Shown one piece after another: positions 44,650-58,700 of a DNA stretch of 64,000 bases. The notes beneath the pieces were generated by a model that did no database searches, had not been told where the DNA came from, and saw only the letters and a program-made list of their open reading frames with translations. The stretch's first letter is position 1; every line of letters starts with the position of its first letter. The DNA is from Chamaecrista fasciculata. Lineage: Eukaryota > Streptophyta > Magnoliopsida > Fabales > Fabaceae. The translations under genes and the position numbers were made by a program. The stretch is from assembly GCA_003254925.1 (NCBI GenBank), contig QANZ01026201.1, positions 45,337 through 109,336 of the forward strand, in the 5' to 3' direction.

Positions 44650-45302
44650 TCTCAATTGGATTATTTATGGATGTTTTTTAATTTACTTTTTTTTTATATA
44701 GATTAGATTGTTATGAATAAAATAACTTTATTAATGTGAGATACTAAATTCAAAATTTTATTTTCGGTATTAATCATTAATCAAGTATGATGTGAGATGT
44801 TGATTTGTAACCCTTACATTTGGTTTGGCTAAAATTTATTATTAAAATTAACAAAATAAGTTCAGAAATCAGAATTGTTTTAAGCTTGAGCCTTGATGAT
44901 TGAGTTATAAGAATTATTAAAATTGTTGATGATTTTTAAAGATTTTGAATCTAAAAGTTTTTTTTTCAAAATAAACAAAATATTTAGAATCAAAATAAAA
45001 CTCCCACCCATATATTTATGATCAAAATGGAGTTTTGAACCAAACTTTTTTTTTTGGCACTAGTTGAAAAAAGTTAATAATATCATGTTAGAAGTTGAAT
45101 TATTAAAAAAAAAACCTTTTATATATTTTGTTTATTATTTTGCCTTCTGACACTGAATTTATGAGTACACAGTAGACACTGAACATCACTGACACTTCTT
45201 AGGTGGGCTCCGAAATTGGGCCGTTAATTATCAGTTATAATTCAAGTATGAGATAGAATATGTCTACAGTATTCGGATGATAATATATGTAATTTATTTA
45301 GA
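44650..45302. other. AT-rich spacer, nothing recognised
   Basis: Homopolymer-rich AT DNA without ORF or repeat ends. Confidence 0.4.
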
Positions 45303-45311
45303 TATAATTAA

Positions 45312-46608
45312 GGCCAAAGTGCAAATTTGGTCCTATAACTTTGCTCCAATTCCCAAATCAGTCCTATAACTTTTTTTGTCTCAAATTTGGTCCTGTAACT
45401 TTGCTCCAGTTCCCAAATCAGTCCTATAACTTTTTTTGTCTCGAATTTGGTCCTATATCTTTGCTCTAGGTCCCAAATCAGTCCTATATCTTTTTTTTTC
45501 TCAGTTTTGGTCCCATATGTTTTGAAAACCTCCCACCGTTAGTCCTCCGTCTATTTTAAATTATAGTTTAGTCCTGAAAACTTCAAGTCCCTTTTACTTT
45601 AGTCCCTGACTATCAAAATGAAAGTGAAAGAGCATCCCTGAAGATTCTCAAACCTTACATCTTGGTCCCTAATCCATGAATTCTTCATGAAATGGAATAG
45701 AAATGCAAAAACAACACAAACTAAAGCAAATGACAGAGGGACCAAAACTGAAAACGCAGAAAATTTAAAACCCACCGGAAAATGGCCCAACCTTGCCGGA
45801 AAACGTACGGAAATCGCCGAGAAACTAAAGAACTCATCCAAAAACCCCAATCCTCACTGAAATCTCACTCAAATAATCGCCCTCAAATGTTTTAAGAAAG
45901 AATTGTCGAAAATTCAAACTTTTGAGGAGGGAGGTGATAGAAAAAATGTAAGGGATTTCAGAACTTCTCTCTCAGAATCACCAAATGTAAGGGAATTTTC
46001 TATCACATCCCTCCTCAAAAGTTTGGATTTTCAAAAATTCTTTCTTAAAGCATTTGAGGGCGATTATTTGAGTGAGATTTCAATGAGAATTGGGGTATTT
46101 GGATGAGTTTTTGAGTTTCTCGGCGATTTTCGTACGTTTTCTGGTGGGTTTTAAATTTTCTCCGTTTTTAGTTTTGGTCCCTCTGTCATTTGCTTTAATT
46201 TGTGTTGTTTTTGCATTTCTATTCCATTTCATGAAGAATTCATGGATTAGGGACTGAGATGTAAGGTTGGAGAATCTTCAGGGATGCTCTTTCACTTTCA
46301 TTTTGATAGTCAGGGACTAAAGTGAAAGGAACTTGAAGTTTTCAGGACTAAAATGTAATTTAAAATAGATGGAGGACTAATGGTGGGAGCTTTTCAAAAT
46401 ATATGGGACCAAAACTGAGAAAAAAAAAAGATATAAGACTGATTTGGGACGTAGAGCAAAGATACAGGACCAAATTCGAGACAAAAAAAGTTATAGGACT
46501 GATTTGGGAACTGGATCAAAGTTACAGGACCAAATTCGAGACAAAAAAAGTTATAGGACTGATTTGGGAACTGGAGCAAAGTTACAGGACCAAATTCGCA
46601 CTTTGGCC
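45312..46608. mobile_element. Full foldback element, 1297 bp, exact 9-bp repeat
   Basis: Best example of the group. Starts 'ggccaaagtgcaaatttggt' and ends 'caaattcgcactttggcc'. Exact flanks TATAATTAA at 45303-45311 and 46609-46617. Each arm has three tandem copies of a unit of about 65 bp ('tttggtcctataactttgct...cccaaatcagtcctataac'). The two halves are nearly complementary along the whole length, and the centre (45900-46045) is itself a palindrome ('aaaattcaaacttttgagga' against 'cctcaaaagtttggatttt'). No transposase. Long inverted ends plus 9-bp duplication indicate a non-autonomous Mutator-like element. ORFs inside are arm artefacts. Confidence 0.85.
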
Positions 46609-46617
46609 TATAATTAA

Positions 46618-47585
46618 TAAGGACTTTCTACCAAAAAAAAATTAATAAGGACGTTAAAAGGGTTAGTTATTCGAATGATGATATAGTACTTTACCTTTCA
46701 GAGTGGAACCCTATTTAAAATCCTTCCTATATTCTACCCAAAAATAAAATCCTTCCTATCAAGCTTATTTTGTAAATCATAATACTTATCTAATGTTAAA
46801 AAAATGATTCACCTAATTTACAAAAAAAAAAAATACTTAAAATAATAAATTGTTGATGGGTCCATGATTACAGATACATATATAGATGTTTATTAAAATA
46901 TTATTATCAAACTTAACATTTTGAGATTGACGTGGAGATATTTTTTGGGTATTAATTGACATATATTTATTTTATGTATGCATTTTTTTATTTGGGATAA
47001 TTTTGTTTGAATTTATTGCCGAATACTAAATGTAAAAAAAAAATTAATAAAAATTCAAATTAAATTAGTCATAAACTAACCTTTTCATTAGACTTAGCTT
47101 TCATTAATTTGACAAATATTTCTTTATAACTCGTTTGGTTTTAGGGATTTCGCCCTGATATTACTCCAAACTCAACCTGTGTTACATACATGAGTCGAAA
47201 TATTTTTTAATAAAAATAGTTGTATTTAATTTTTAAGATTTCAAACTTTTTTTTATAATAATTTAAGATTTCAAACTTAAAATCTTACTTAAACGATATC
47301 AAGTTATTTGCCATTTGAATTAATTTATCCCAATAATTTGACTCATATGTTGAGTGTAAATTCATGAAATAATCATAATAAACAATATTATGATTCGATA
47401 TATTTGAAAACATTATTATTTTGAATCGTTTAATTATAATTTCACAAATTTATAATAGCTGCATAATTAGATGGTACTTGCTCAACACCAAAATATCTTA
47501 AAAGTAAAACCATTATTTATGTACCTTTCTTCTGTTTATATATTAAAAACAAATGTATTTGATAAACTAAAAGTAACCAAACCTA
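46618..47585. other. AT-rich spacer, nothing recognised
   Basis: No ORF or repeat end recognised. AT content is very high. Confidence 0.4.
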
Positions 47586-47589
47586 CATA

Positions 47590-48145
47590 GTTCAACGAAG
47601 GAGCTATTAGAACAGAGAACAAGATAGAATAAACTTGCAAAAATTTCACATGAGGCCCTACAAAGAACACTTCGACGCTCAAGTTAGAAAGGATTCTAGG
47701 TGAGAGTAAGAGAATTCAGAGTTGAGATAGTAGCTAACCTTAAACCGATGGCCTTCAGGTGTATTTATAGAGCAGTAGAGGATAGTGGAAACCGAGGAGG
47801 GCTCTCCACGTTCAGACTCACGATTTCCAATAATGGAGGAAGTGGGAGTCCGAAAAAAACGGAGCGTGGCCATCGTGGGAGAGTTGGTGTTCGCTGGTGG
47901 ACTGGATGCCCAGCATGTGCGCGACGTGGATTTGACCGAGTCAGGAGCCGCCCCGAACTACTCAGAATGGTTCTTAACCGAGTCAAGGGTCGCTTCGAAG
48001 TGTACGAGGACAAGACTTAGCTGAATATTATGTCAACAAAGTGAAATTTTGTTAGTTAACCTTAAACCGATGGCCTTCAGGTGTATTTATAGAGCAGTAA
48101 AGTTGAGAATATTATGTCAACAAAGTGAAATTTTGTTAGTTAATG
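47590..48145 (-). mobile_element. LTR retrotransposon fossil, Ty3/gypsy-like LTR piece
   Basis: A GC-rich island in AT-rich DNA. On the minus strand it has a TATA box (TATAAATA) followed by 'cacctgaaggccatcggttt', a GC-rich upstream segment, and downstream 'cttgagcgtcgaagtgt', which I recognise from plant gypsy-type LTR ends. Internal direct repeats: 47735-47777 recurs at 48054-48097, and 48023-48060 recurs at 48106-48143. No capsid or polymerase domain in the window; looks like an old isolated LTR. ORFs across it are not genes. Confidence 0.5.
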
Positions 48146-49789
48146 TTGGATTAAATAATAACTTATGATGGCCCCATTCTTTTTACTTTTTTTTTTTAAG
48201 AAAAATAGTTCTTGTAAATCAAGAATATTCTCATTTGTATCATTTGGAATTAATTTTAAAAAATTATTTTTGGAAGTTCAAAAATAAGAAGTCTATATGT
48301 TTGGAATCTATTTTTTTTATAAAAAAAAAACTTCATACTTCATTGATGAAGAAGACACATACTATATATTAAAAGTGAATCCACTTTTTAAATAAAATTG
48401 AATGAACAAAACCAAAGATTAGTGACAAGTTCATTATTCATGATTTGTATGATTTTCAGGCAAAAATAAAATGATTTGGATGGACTATGAAGAACAAAAA
48501 GATAAATTATTATCCAACAAGGTTACAATGAAAAGGCACACAAAGGACGAAGATTAAAATAAAAAAGAAATAAACTATAAAACAACATAAGTAGAAAGTG
48601 AATGATGAAAACACTCGAAAAATATAATTATTGTTACATATATATGTTATATTTTTCTTTCATACATCTCCTAATAAATGAATTAAATAAATTAGAATTG
48701 AAAAAATAAAAAATTTCACGAAGCCAAAATTTTGGCCTGTTTAATTCCCCCAAGAACAAATTTTAAAAATTATTTGGAAGTTCAGAAAAACATTCAATAA
48801 TTTTTTTTTCATATTTCAAAAACAATTTTTGATTTTTTTAATTTTCTAATGTAAAATGATGTTTTGAATTTTAAAACCAAAAGAATAAAACAATTTCATC
48901 AAACATATTTTTAGAATTTTTTGATTTTGACAAATAAACAACTCCAAGAAAGATGTTTAACCCATAATTAACAACATAAAACAGACAGAATCTTGATAGA
49001 AACTAACGATGAAACAAATTGAAAATTTTTAGGACTAAAACAAAATAAAGAATAACTTAGGGATCAAAATGGAACTCACTTAATACTTGAGCCATCAATA
49101 TGAAAATTTAACCTCTTTTTAGACTAACACATAATGTAACAATAGATGAATTAATATAACGCGTGCGAGAACACCACTAGTTAGTATATTATATATGTAA
49201 TGTTATTTTGTATGCATTTTAATTGCTAATTTTTGCTTTCAAGTTATGTAATAAAATGAAAAATTAGAGAATTTGTTTAGTGTTTGTAAGGGCACTAGTT
49301 AAGGGGTTTTATGTATTATATGTACTTCTGAGATTGATAAAAAAAAATTAAAAATATCATTATGAAATTACAGAACTTGTTTTTTATTCTGAACAAAGTG
49401 AACCAAGAAAGAGGAAACAAAAGGGCAAGCAGCTTGAAAAATAATTTTTTAAAAAATATACCAAGAAACTTTAGCATGCTACTAATACTACCCAAACTTG
49501 TCCCACATGGGGCTGTATTTGACTCACCTATTGGCTGTTGTTGGTGTATTGTGGCTCCGACCAAGTTTTCTATGCCAAACAGCTAGCCCAGAGAAAAAGG
49601 CTATGTTCTTTTGTGTCAATCAAACAAAACAATACACATAGGCATGTTTTATACACAGAACTAATCATCCTTTGGTTGAAATTCCGATGAAAATAACTAG
49701 GAGCTGATGATACTAACACTTAAAGCCACACATGGCCAGATAAATATAACAAGCTATATAAGGATGGGAGTGTACACTGATGTGGTGCT
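48146..49789. other. Spacer downstream of LCMT1, few features
   Basis: AT-rich DNA. One foldback-like arm is visible at about 48990-49090 ('tttttaggactaaaacaaaa', 'agggatcaaaatggaac'). The part nearest LCMT1 probably includes its 3' UTR. Nothing else recognised. Confidence 0.35.
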
Positions 49790-52700
49790 TTATGATGAAT
49801 GAAGAACATTTTTGTCATTAGGAAAACCGAAATCCCCAAAGAGACCCTGCATTATAGAAAGAAAGGCAAAGAGTTCTGAGTTAATATATCTCTCTACACT
49901 ACCACATACATGTAAAAAATCTGGGAAATGCAATGGATGCATCAAATCCTGTCACACCATGTTTTATACTCTCATGGATCTTGAAAAGACTAAATTGATT
50001 GTTATTACATCTTTTGGATATTAAATCTCATAATTTCATCTTTGAGGTACTAAATTTAGAAATCTACCATCTTTCATAGGCCAAATCATTTATTTACTCA
50101 TAAGTTAACTAAGCAAATCATAAGAAAGACGCAGATATGTCAAAGGACTCCTTTTAGTAGCACCAACCTTAGATATGCTTACTTGCACTTATCTTTTATG
50201 GACTTGGCCTCGTTGAGACTCTTTTTTTTTCCTGAAAATAGTTTAATCTACCCGCGTCTCACATTATCCAACCTACTACTCATGTTTACAGAAAAAATAA
50301 TTTTAGTCTCAATTGCTTTATTCCTTGCATTAACTACCACAGAAGTTGCAGAGCTCGAGATAAACTAGCAATACAAGATGTTTCCAGACTATCCCTCTCA
50401 CCATCATTATTCCTGGGTGGTGGGTTGGTTATTTTTTATGCTAATATTCCTTTATGACAGACTTTTCCCAATGTAATCATACGACAAAAGATGGATAAGA
50501 CGAAAGCTTACCATGGCATCATTGATCGCATAAGCCACACAGTAGTGCTCCTGAAAATCAATGGCAAGGACAAAGGACAAAACTAAATATAGTAGTAGCA
50601 GTGGTATAACAAAAATACGGGAAATCTTTTTATATATATATATATAAAATAGAACAGAATTACAAGAAGTTTAAAACCATGGGAAGAGCATGAGGAGGTA
50701 AAACAGATATCTTTTGATGACCAAGCAAGTTAAATATTACGTGTAAACACTATTTTCAGAAATGTTTCCTTAAAGCCTACCAAAGATTTTCTTAAACAGG
50801 CTCTGGGAGTGAATTTGGTTCTTACTAATAGTTTTTATACTTTTTTCTACTTATTTTAGATATTGTGTACACTCCAAATCTCTAAAAAAACATATTTAGT
50901 CATATTTTCCATTTTCCATATATAGAAAATAAATAAATAAGCAAACCAAGCAGCTCTATTTTTCTTTTAAATTTCATTTTTGGCCCAAACAGTTGCATAG
51001 CTAGAAATATCAGGGTCTCATTCGAAATTGTAGGTGAAAAAGTTCGCTTTCATGTGCACCCGTACTCGAAAGTGCAGCAATTGGAATATCCAATGAAATT
51101 AAGGAATTTTTATAATTTTATGGCTTTCACACAAAAAATAAAAATTGATTAATGAAGAAATGGACTTACCTGCATCATGTGCCACTCTTCAAATTCATCA
51201 AACAGTTCCAGCCGTTCAATCCTATCAATAAAGTATCACTAATTAGTATCTTTTAGCATATCTTGCATCATGTTCCAGCCATTTAAAGAAGCATCAAATG
51301 AAGCACCTATTTTAGATGCTCACTTGGGAAGTGAAAAGGGGGTAGGCTTCTCAACCACCCCTCAGCAATTTGATTTATTCCCCTAATCCATCATCATCAT
51401 CATGTTTGTACTCTACAAACTTTTACACAATCAAAACTTGTGCTAAAATACACATTGTCTACATAGATATTGTAGCCACCTTTAAAGTGTACATCTATAA
51501 TTATATGGTTTTAGAATTTTCTGGGGATGAAAAAAATAATTTTTTTTTCTGGGGTTCAGAAATGGGGAACATAATAACCAACTCAGTCTACCTATGATCA
51601 TCCCTACTCTATTTTTTCCGGTAAGTGAAAAACTAATTATGCTCCAGTGTTTCCTAAACTATATGATTAGGAAAACATTTAATCTGTTGGTCAAAAAAAA
51701 AAAGGAGTACGTTTAGTCTTGATAGGTTGCTCAATTAAGCCTGTTTGGATAGGCTTTTTTTCACGTAGAAAGTACTTTTTTAATTTAAAAAAATCATTTT
51801 CTACGCATAGAAACTTGTTTGGGTAATTTTTTTTTTTAGAAAAGTAGAAGTTAAAAGTTAAAATAAGGCTTTTTTAAGAAGTTCAACTTTCAAGCTTCCA
51901 CTTAAAGCACTTGTAGAAGCTGCTGTCCTATCAATTTTATTAATTAACAGTACTTTTACCATTTTGTATATTAAAAATACATTTATATTACAATATCCAA
52001 ACATTAAAATAGTAAGCACTTTACTTAAAAGATCTTTTTAAAAAAGTTTTATAAATAAAGTTCTTTTTTTAGAAGCTTATCCAAACTAGCCCTAAATATC
52101 ATATTATTACTAATGATATTATGTCAACAATTGATGGTACAGTATAATCAATTAACGACATCACATCATCAATTTAGCTAAGTGTTGAATGAAAAGACTA
52201 ACATTGAAAATAGAAAAAATTGAGAATGACCAAATTGAGAAAGAAAATCTAAAGAGGGACCAACTTGAAGAAAAGCTAATATGTAAATACAAGGGACCAA
52301 AATAGAGTAGTAGTCTTTTATTTTTTGGAGCTCATACCAAGAAAAATATAACCATCTGTAAAAGAATTTAACCCATCATTACTATAAACAACTATCACTG
52401 TCTTGATAACTGAGAATATCTAATTCAACACATTTTGTTGTCCTTTCAATTCAATGACTTCAGGGGAACAATTTAAGTTATAACCAAAGTAATACCAAAA
52501 CAATCAACATTCAAAAATCTAAACTCCGCTCTGTCAAATCCCAAACTAAATTCTATTTGCCTTTGATAAATGTGGGATTAACTGTTGATATCATTAACAA
52601 AATTATGTACTTAATAAAAATATCTAAGCAATCTAGTAAAATATTAAAAGTTTAATCATACTACTAAATGGATCAAACAAGGCAAAAGGACCATGCATGA

Positions 52701-55700
52701 TTGATGTTTTATTTATAAAGGGAGAGGAAAATCCCATCTGCTTCAATGTGATAAAGCATATATGAGAAAAATAACAATCAAGAGGCTTCAAAGACTTTAT
52801 CCACCCTTGAGAAGGATACTAGCATAGTTTTCTTATGTGCACTAAAGAAGGACCCCAAGGTTGACACTTGCATAACAACTTATAATTTCATTTTAAGAGG
52901 ATAGGACCATTATATTGACTATCAAACAATTAATAACAAAACATCAATATAAGCTAGACAGAAGGATTTGTAAATTTAGAATGTCAAACAATCCACGGTC
53001 TATTGTGCAAATACCTGCGTCTTTCTTGAGCATCGATGAAGTCACTATAAACTCTCAGCATGTCCCACGCAACAGCCCTCTGTAATATACACAGAAAACC
53101 TCATGAGTACGAATTCATGGAGAATAACTGAACCAATGTATATCGCTGAATACTATATAAAATTAGAAAACTATGGTCAGCAACAGAAATCGCAACAAGT
53201 CTTTCCAATCTGACTTGTAGGTCTCAAATCATGTCATTCATTGCTTCAAGAGAAAATAAATGGGATGATTGCTCATAGCACATTCAAGGCATTCTATGTT
53301 AGAGGGGAAAAAGGATATTTTTAGGGATAAACAAAAAAAGAATGCTAAGGGAGTAGAAAAAAAATATGAAAAAAAGTATGGGATCAGATAGCCCCCTTAG
53401 CAGAAAAGAAAAGAGGAGGAAAGAGAAGCATAGACACCAATATATTAAGGTCTCCAATCCCTTTGAACATTTCCAGAGTAGACACAACGGCAAATACCAA
53501 AGAGAATAAGAGATGTGATGGGCCTCCAATTATCCATACGTACAAAAGAAAGCAAAAGAAGAGGCATATGGTTTCAGGTTTGGCTGGGCCAGGGCTGGAA
53601 AAAGCCCAAAAGCCAAGAGAAAGCTGCTGAGGTTGTTCAGTGTCTGCATTATGAGAGGCAATTATTAGTAACGAGAAATGCTGTAAGTCTATAACCTATA
53701 GGGACACTTTTCCCATTTTGCGTTAATGCAACATCTTTGCAATAATGTTATCTAGTTTTTACTTTACTGAGAGGCGCCTCTGATATGCAACAGGATTGCA
53801 AACCTTTGCTTCCTTAATGCATTTCTTATTTTTACTTTTCTCTATTAGTTTTTCTATTTATAAGGAGAATGTCTGATCTTTTACCGGAAATTCTTTTTTC
53901 TTTCCCTTTTAATAAAATTTTTGGTTCAATTCCATATTAATTAGTTCTCATTATTTCATTATCGATTTGAATCAGTCCTTGCATTTTTTCTCTTCTAGAA
54001 TTAGGTCCTTGTAATTTAGAAACTAGTGTAATTGAGGTATTGTCAATCAGGTTACGCCTCCCATAAAATTTATATGATTTGGCAAATAAAATGCACTGAA
54101 GTCAATACTCATGCTTAAATGTTCCTGAATATATATTTAGTCCCTAAAATTGTACCCATCTCTTAAGTGTTAGAACCTGAGATTACATTAATGAAATAGG
54201 ATAGAAAAGGGTGCGTCAAAGGGATTTTGAACCACCAGTACAATAGCAAAAGAGTCAAGAAAACACACAAACCCGGATTCCCAAAATAAACCTAACCTAA
54301 CCAAATCCCAAAATGAAAAAGTACTCCAAAACCACTACTGATATATGAGCAACCCATGCACACCCACGTTCTGCCACAAACCGTTATGCCTGGTCCCCAC
54401 TTCCTTCCACCCCCTTTCCCTCTCTCAGCAACTTTCTCTTGCCATATGTGGGCCTTTGTCCATTGTCCTGATCCCTATACTCTTTTCTTTCCCTTTCTTT
54501 TATCATTCTTATATACTGAGGGCCCATCATAAAAAAGGGTGTAGGTAATAGTTACCAAAATCCAAGAAAAAAAAAGTGTAGGGACTGTTCTGATGACTTG
54601 GTGACACTGTCAGGACTAAACAATTCAGCCAACCTAACATGGTTCACTGACAAAGGTTCATTTCTTTGCCAGGTAAACAAATATCAGTGGAAGCACAACA
54701 CCACTTAATAGAAATAACACAATTACAAACTATAAACACCTAATTGCAAGGAAAACAGTTAAGTTGCTTGGAAAACTGAGTGAAATTATAGGGACATGAA
54801 TAAACAATAATTAAACCAAAGTCTATTACTAAAACATCTCTTAGACATTTCATATTGCATGTCATGCTAAAATTGAGAACCTATGAACCCTAAATATGAT
54901 CAACAAGCTTTACACTTTTGTACTGATAACAAATGATATAACTACAATGAAAAAGCAAAATCAACTAGTCTTACAATGTAAACTTTTCTACCAGCAATAC
55001 CAGTAAAGGAGCTATTAATCATGTCTTTGATTAATTGATTGTCAACCATTAGGAGTAGTAATATGTATCTATTAGACTGCTGTGTTCTCCAAGAATTCAC
55101 ACTTGAATCTGGAAGACTTTTTTAACGTCCATTAGAAGATTCTTAACATATTTAATAGCATCACATCAAACAATAATTTAGTCTGGACAGAAGTTAAAAG
55201 AAATAAGTACTTCATTTCCAGCTAAGGTTATAAGTCATACCTGCCACCCTTGGTCCAGAAACAACTTTTCCTTTGCTAGTAAATTTGGTGTAGCATAAAT
55301 ACCCAAAAGTGCACAGCCACGACTCTGAAACAAAATAGAAAAGACAAATCATACAATGTTTTCACTTTTCATATGCATTTATGCATCTAGAATATATCAG
55401 GCTGTGTACTTCTTTATACACATCTTTTATGTGCTTGTGATGGACCCACAATAAATAATATAGCTACAATATACAAAATGAGAGGGAAAGAAGAGAAGGA
55501 AAGGGCTGGACCTGTGGGAGATGGGCCTAAATGCAGAATGGATAAAGGTTTCTAGAGGGGAGAGAAAGTGAGTGTTTGAGTTGTGGGCTTGTGGCTGATT
55601 GTGCTAGTATAAATAGGTATATTGTACTAGGGGAAGGGGAGGGAAAAAATATTAGGGACTTCGTTTAGGGAGAGACATGGCGTACTTTGCGTGTTTTCTT

Positions 55701-58700
55701 ACTGTCTTTCTGCTGTAACGGTGATTTAGCCCTTCTGAGGCCCCCATTTTCTATCAATATCAGTAAAATCAGTGCAGGTTTTATCAGCTTGCTATACAAT
55801 TATTCTGTATCTCACTTTTGTCCAACCAATAAAGTTATACTTCACTTTCCATAAAAAAATCTGAAATCAACTTCCCTCCACAACGACAGCATGACAACCC
55901 TCCACAATAAGGTGGCTCTAAACGAATAGGATTGTCAAACCAATAAAGCATATCAACTAAGCAAAAGAATCAAAATGGGCACCAGTTCTTCCTGCCTAAG
56001 GCACCAATCATACACAAACAGATTTTTTCTACAAACTGGAATTCATGAATTGTTGTAAAATAAGTCACAAATTCGATAGAAAGGGATGAGTAAGTAGACC
56101 TGGTTTTTTCATTTCACAATGAAAAGGGAATACCCATTTTCATTTAAGATATTAATTCTTAAAAAGGTGGTATTCACTCTACAATCTCATCCTCAAGGCA
56201 GATTGACTATAGAAAGAGTTCAAGAAATCCTCCAATTCAATCATAGTGAATCATACAAGACAAAATTCACACACCCCAACCCAGCGTCGCACAACTTGCA
56301 TCACCAACTCCCAAAACAAATGCTTAACTAGCTCCTTAATTATTCTATTCATTGAATAATATAATGTACAGAACTAGATAAAATGGTTCAGCAATTAAGA
56401 GAGAAAAATTATAAAGACACACTTATATAAGTTCTTGAGTGTGTGAAAATTTTCCTATATGGATATCAACATTTCCCTCTGTAATCGGAACTCAAAAAAG
56501 TAAAATTAAAAAAAAAAAAAATCTATACCTCCAAATTTCTGATCATTTGCTGTCCAAAAGCATCATCTGGGTGTATCTATTGACAAAGAACCATATTAGG
56601 AAAAGACCCAACCTTCCACAAAACCAACAAAACAAAAGGGAAGAAACAACTAAGAAAACTGTAACCTGCTCATAAAGAAAAAATACTCCAGTCTTAAACG
56701 CTTGCGAAGCCCAACCAGCAACCGCACGAGTTGAATCAGGATCTAAGTATATCAGAACACATTCTGCAATTATGAAAGTCGGCAGACTGATGAAAATATC
56801 AGAACAAAGTAATTTAATCATTCTATGAGGCTTTTAAACAAAAATAAACAAAACCCGAGTAACAAGAAAATATTTATATAAATATAGTCTTACAGCCATA
56901 CTCTAACAAAAAATAAATTAGAATAAAACTCTCACGCATATAAATCTCTTCCAAAAACATATGATCATAAAACACTATTGACAGTTATGTCATGAAACTT
57001 TAGAAGAAACTGGAAACTGAGAATTCAGAATTGTCACCATTCAACTGGGGTTTCTTTCTATTGTTCTCCATTCTTTTATAAGCAAATTGCAAATAGTAAG
57101 CTGTATAAAGAAACTGACAGTACTGCTCTCCAACTATAAAATCCAGAGGCTTTCTCACTAGAATCATTTTTCAATTTTACAACTTTCCGGTTCTATATGC
57201 TTTATTTTGATACATTTTACTACAAGGTGCTGGTGCCTTGTAACAAATTCTCAGTTACATCCAAATGAGATTAAAGATTCAATAGGAGAAAGAGAACGTA
57301 AGAGAACTGACTCCAAATATGCATACCTTGGATCCATACCAGCTAGAGTTATAATGTCATTCAACTTTGATATGTCACGCAAATCTACAGGTAGTAGTTT
57401 ATAGTGGTCACTAAACACTTCTCCATTCTCTGCAAAGAATGAAAGAATAGTGGCAGGTATTCAGATAAGCACTCAAACCAATTCCCAAATACTATTTCTC
57501 ATAATTGATATTTCCAAGGTCACTGCAAAAATATCCATTAATTCGATTTTATTCACAAAACGATAAGTTAAATCAAAGCTCATATCTTAGCATCTTTGAA
57601 ATTTAAGGCTTAGTACTAGATCACTAAACACTCCTTTCTATGCAAAGAATGAAAGATTAGTGGCAGGTTTTCAGATTAGCACTCAAACCAATTCTCAAAT
57701 ACTATTTTACAAAATTGGCATTTCCAAGGTCACTGAAAATATCTATTAATTTTATTTTATTCACAAAAATATAAGTTAAATCAAAGCTAAGTTAGCAGTT
57801 TTTAAATTTAAGGCTTAGTAGTAGAATCACAGTTTTCTTCTCCAGTGAGTTTTAAGTCTGGGTATAATAAAAATAAATAAAGCATGTCTAGTTTTAATGT
57901 TTAGTTTTAACCATGGACTATAGCATATCTTATCAACTTTTCTATGTATCTAATTAAATCTGACAGATCGCATGGTAGGTCCTAAGTACATTCTCCAGAA
58001 TTGTTCACAGTTGTTTCATTTAGGTATTCCATTAAGAAAAAAATAATTAAACAGACAGTTTTATGAATTTATATATCTTTCACTCTTCCTTTTTAAGAAA
58101 AATAATACCAACTAAAATGAAATTATCCCTCCTTACAACCCAATGCCACATTCATTCTTCAGAACCTACTGAAATGCCACAAGTTTGAAATTTTTAACCA
58201 CCAGAATTCTAATTCCCTTTTATTAATATTGGAAAAATTGTCAGTGATGGAAAATATATTGAACCATAAGGACTCCCAACTGCTACTATTTATATGAATG
58301 AACGATGCCCTCATAAACGCTAAAGCAGGAACACTATTTTCATCCCCCAAAAAAAAAAGTAGTAAATGCTGCAGGTCTCAAAAATGAAAAATACTGGATT
58401 CAAGTAAAAGTTCATGCAATTAATATAACATGAGATCAAGAAATATCATGCAAAGGAATGCCCATGATTAATTATTAGACAAAACATAGGTAAAGTTCTT
58501 TAGATGTCGTAAGTTTTCTTATAAAAATGGAACAATGTGATTCTGGTCTGTTAACATTATCCACTTATCATGTTTGAATTGAAGAACCAAACAGCAAATG
58601 CCTAAAAACTAAACTAAGTCGTGCCCTTATTTAGATACTTCTACTCCCTCAGTCCCTCAAACCAGAATTCTGAATACAGCACAGGGAAAGGGCATCTCTA

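Noticed and set aside
47700-48024. Open frames of up to 106 codons in a GC-rich island
   Set aside because: Overlapping frames on both strands inside an LTR-like fossil; GC content alone removes stops.
49150-49190. Possible third Helitron 3' end ('gcgtgcgagaacaccactag' before T)
   Set aside because: CTAG-T is present but no convincing hairpin of the family stem, and no matching 5' end was found.
53299-54560. GC-richer patches and short frames in LCMT1 introns 9-10
   Set aside because: They could be remnants of unknown repeats, but neither ends nor protein motifs could be defined.
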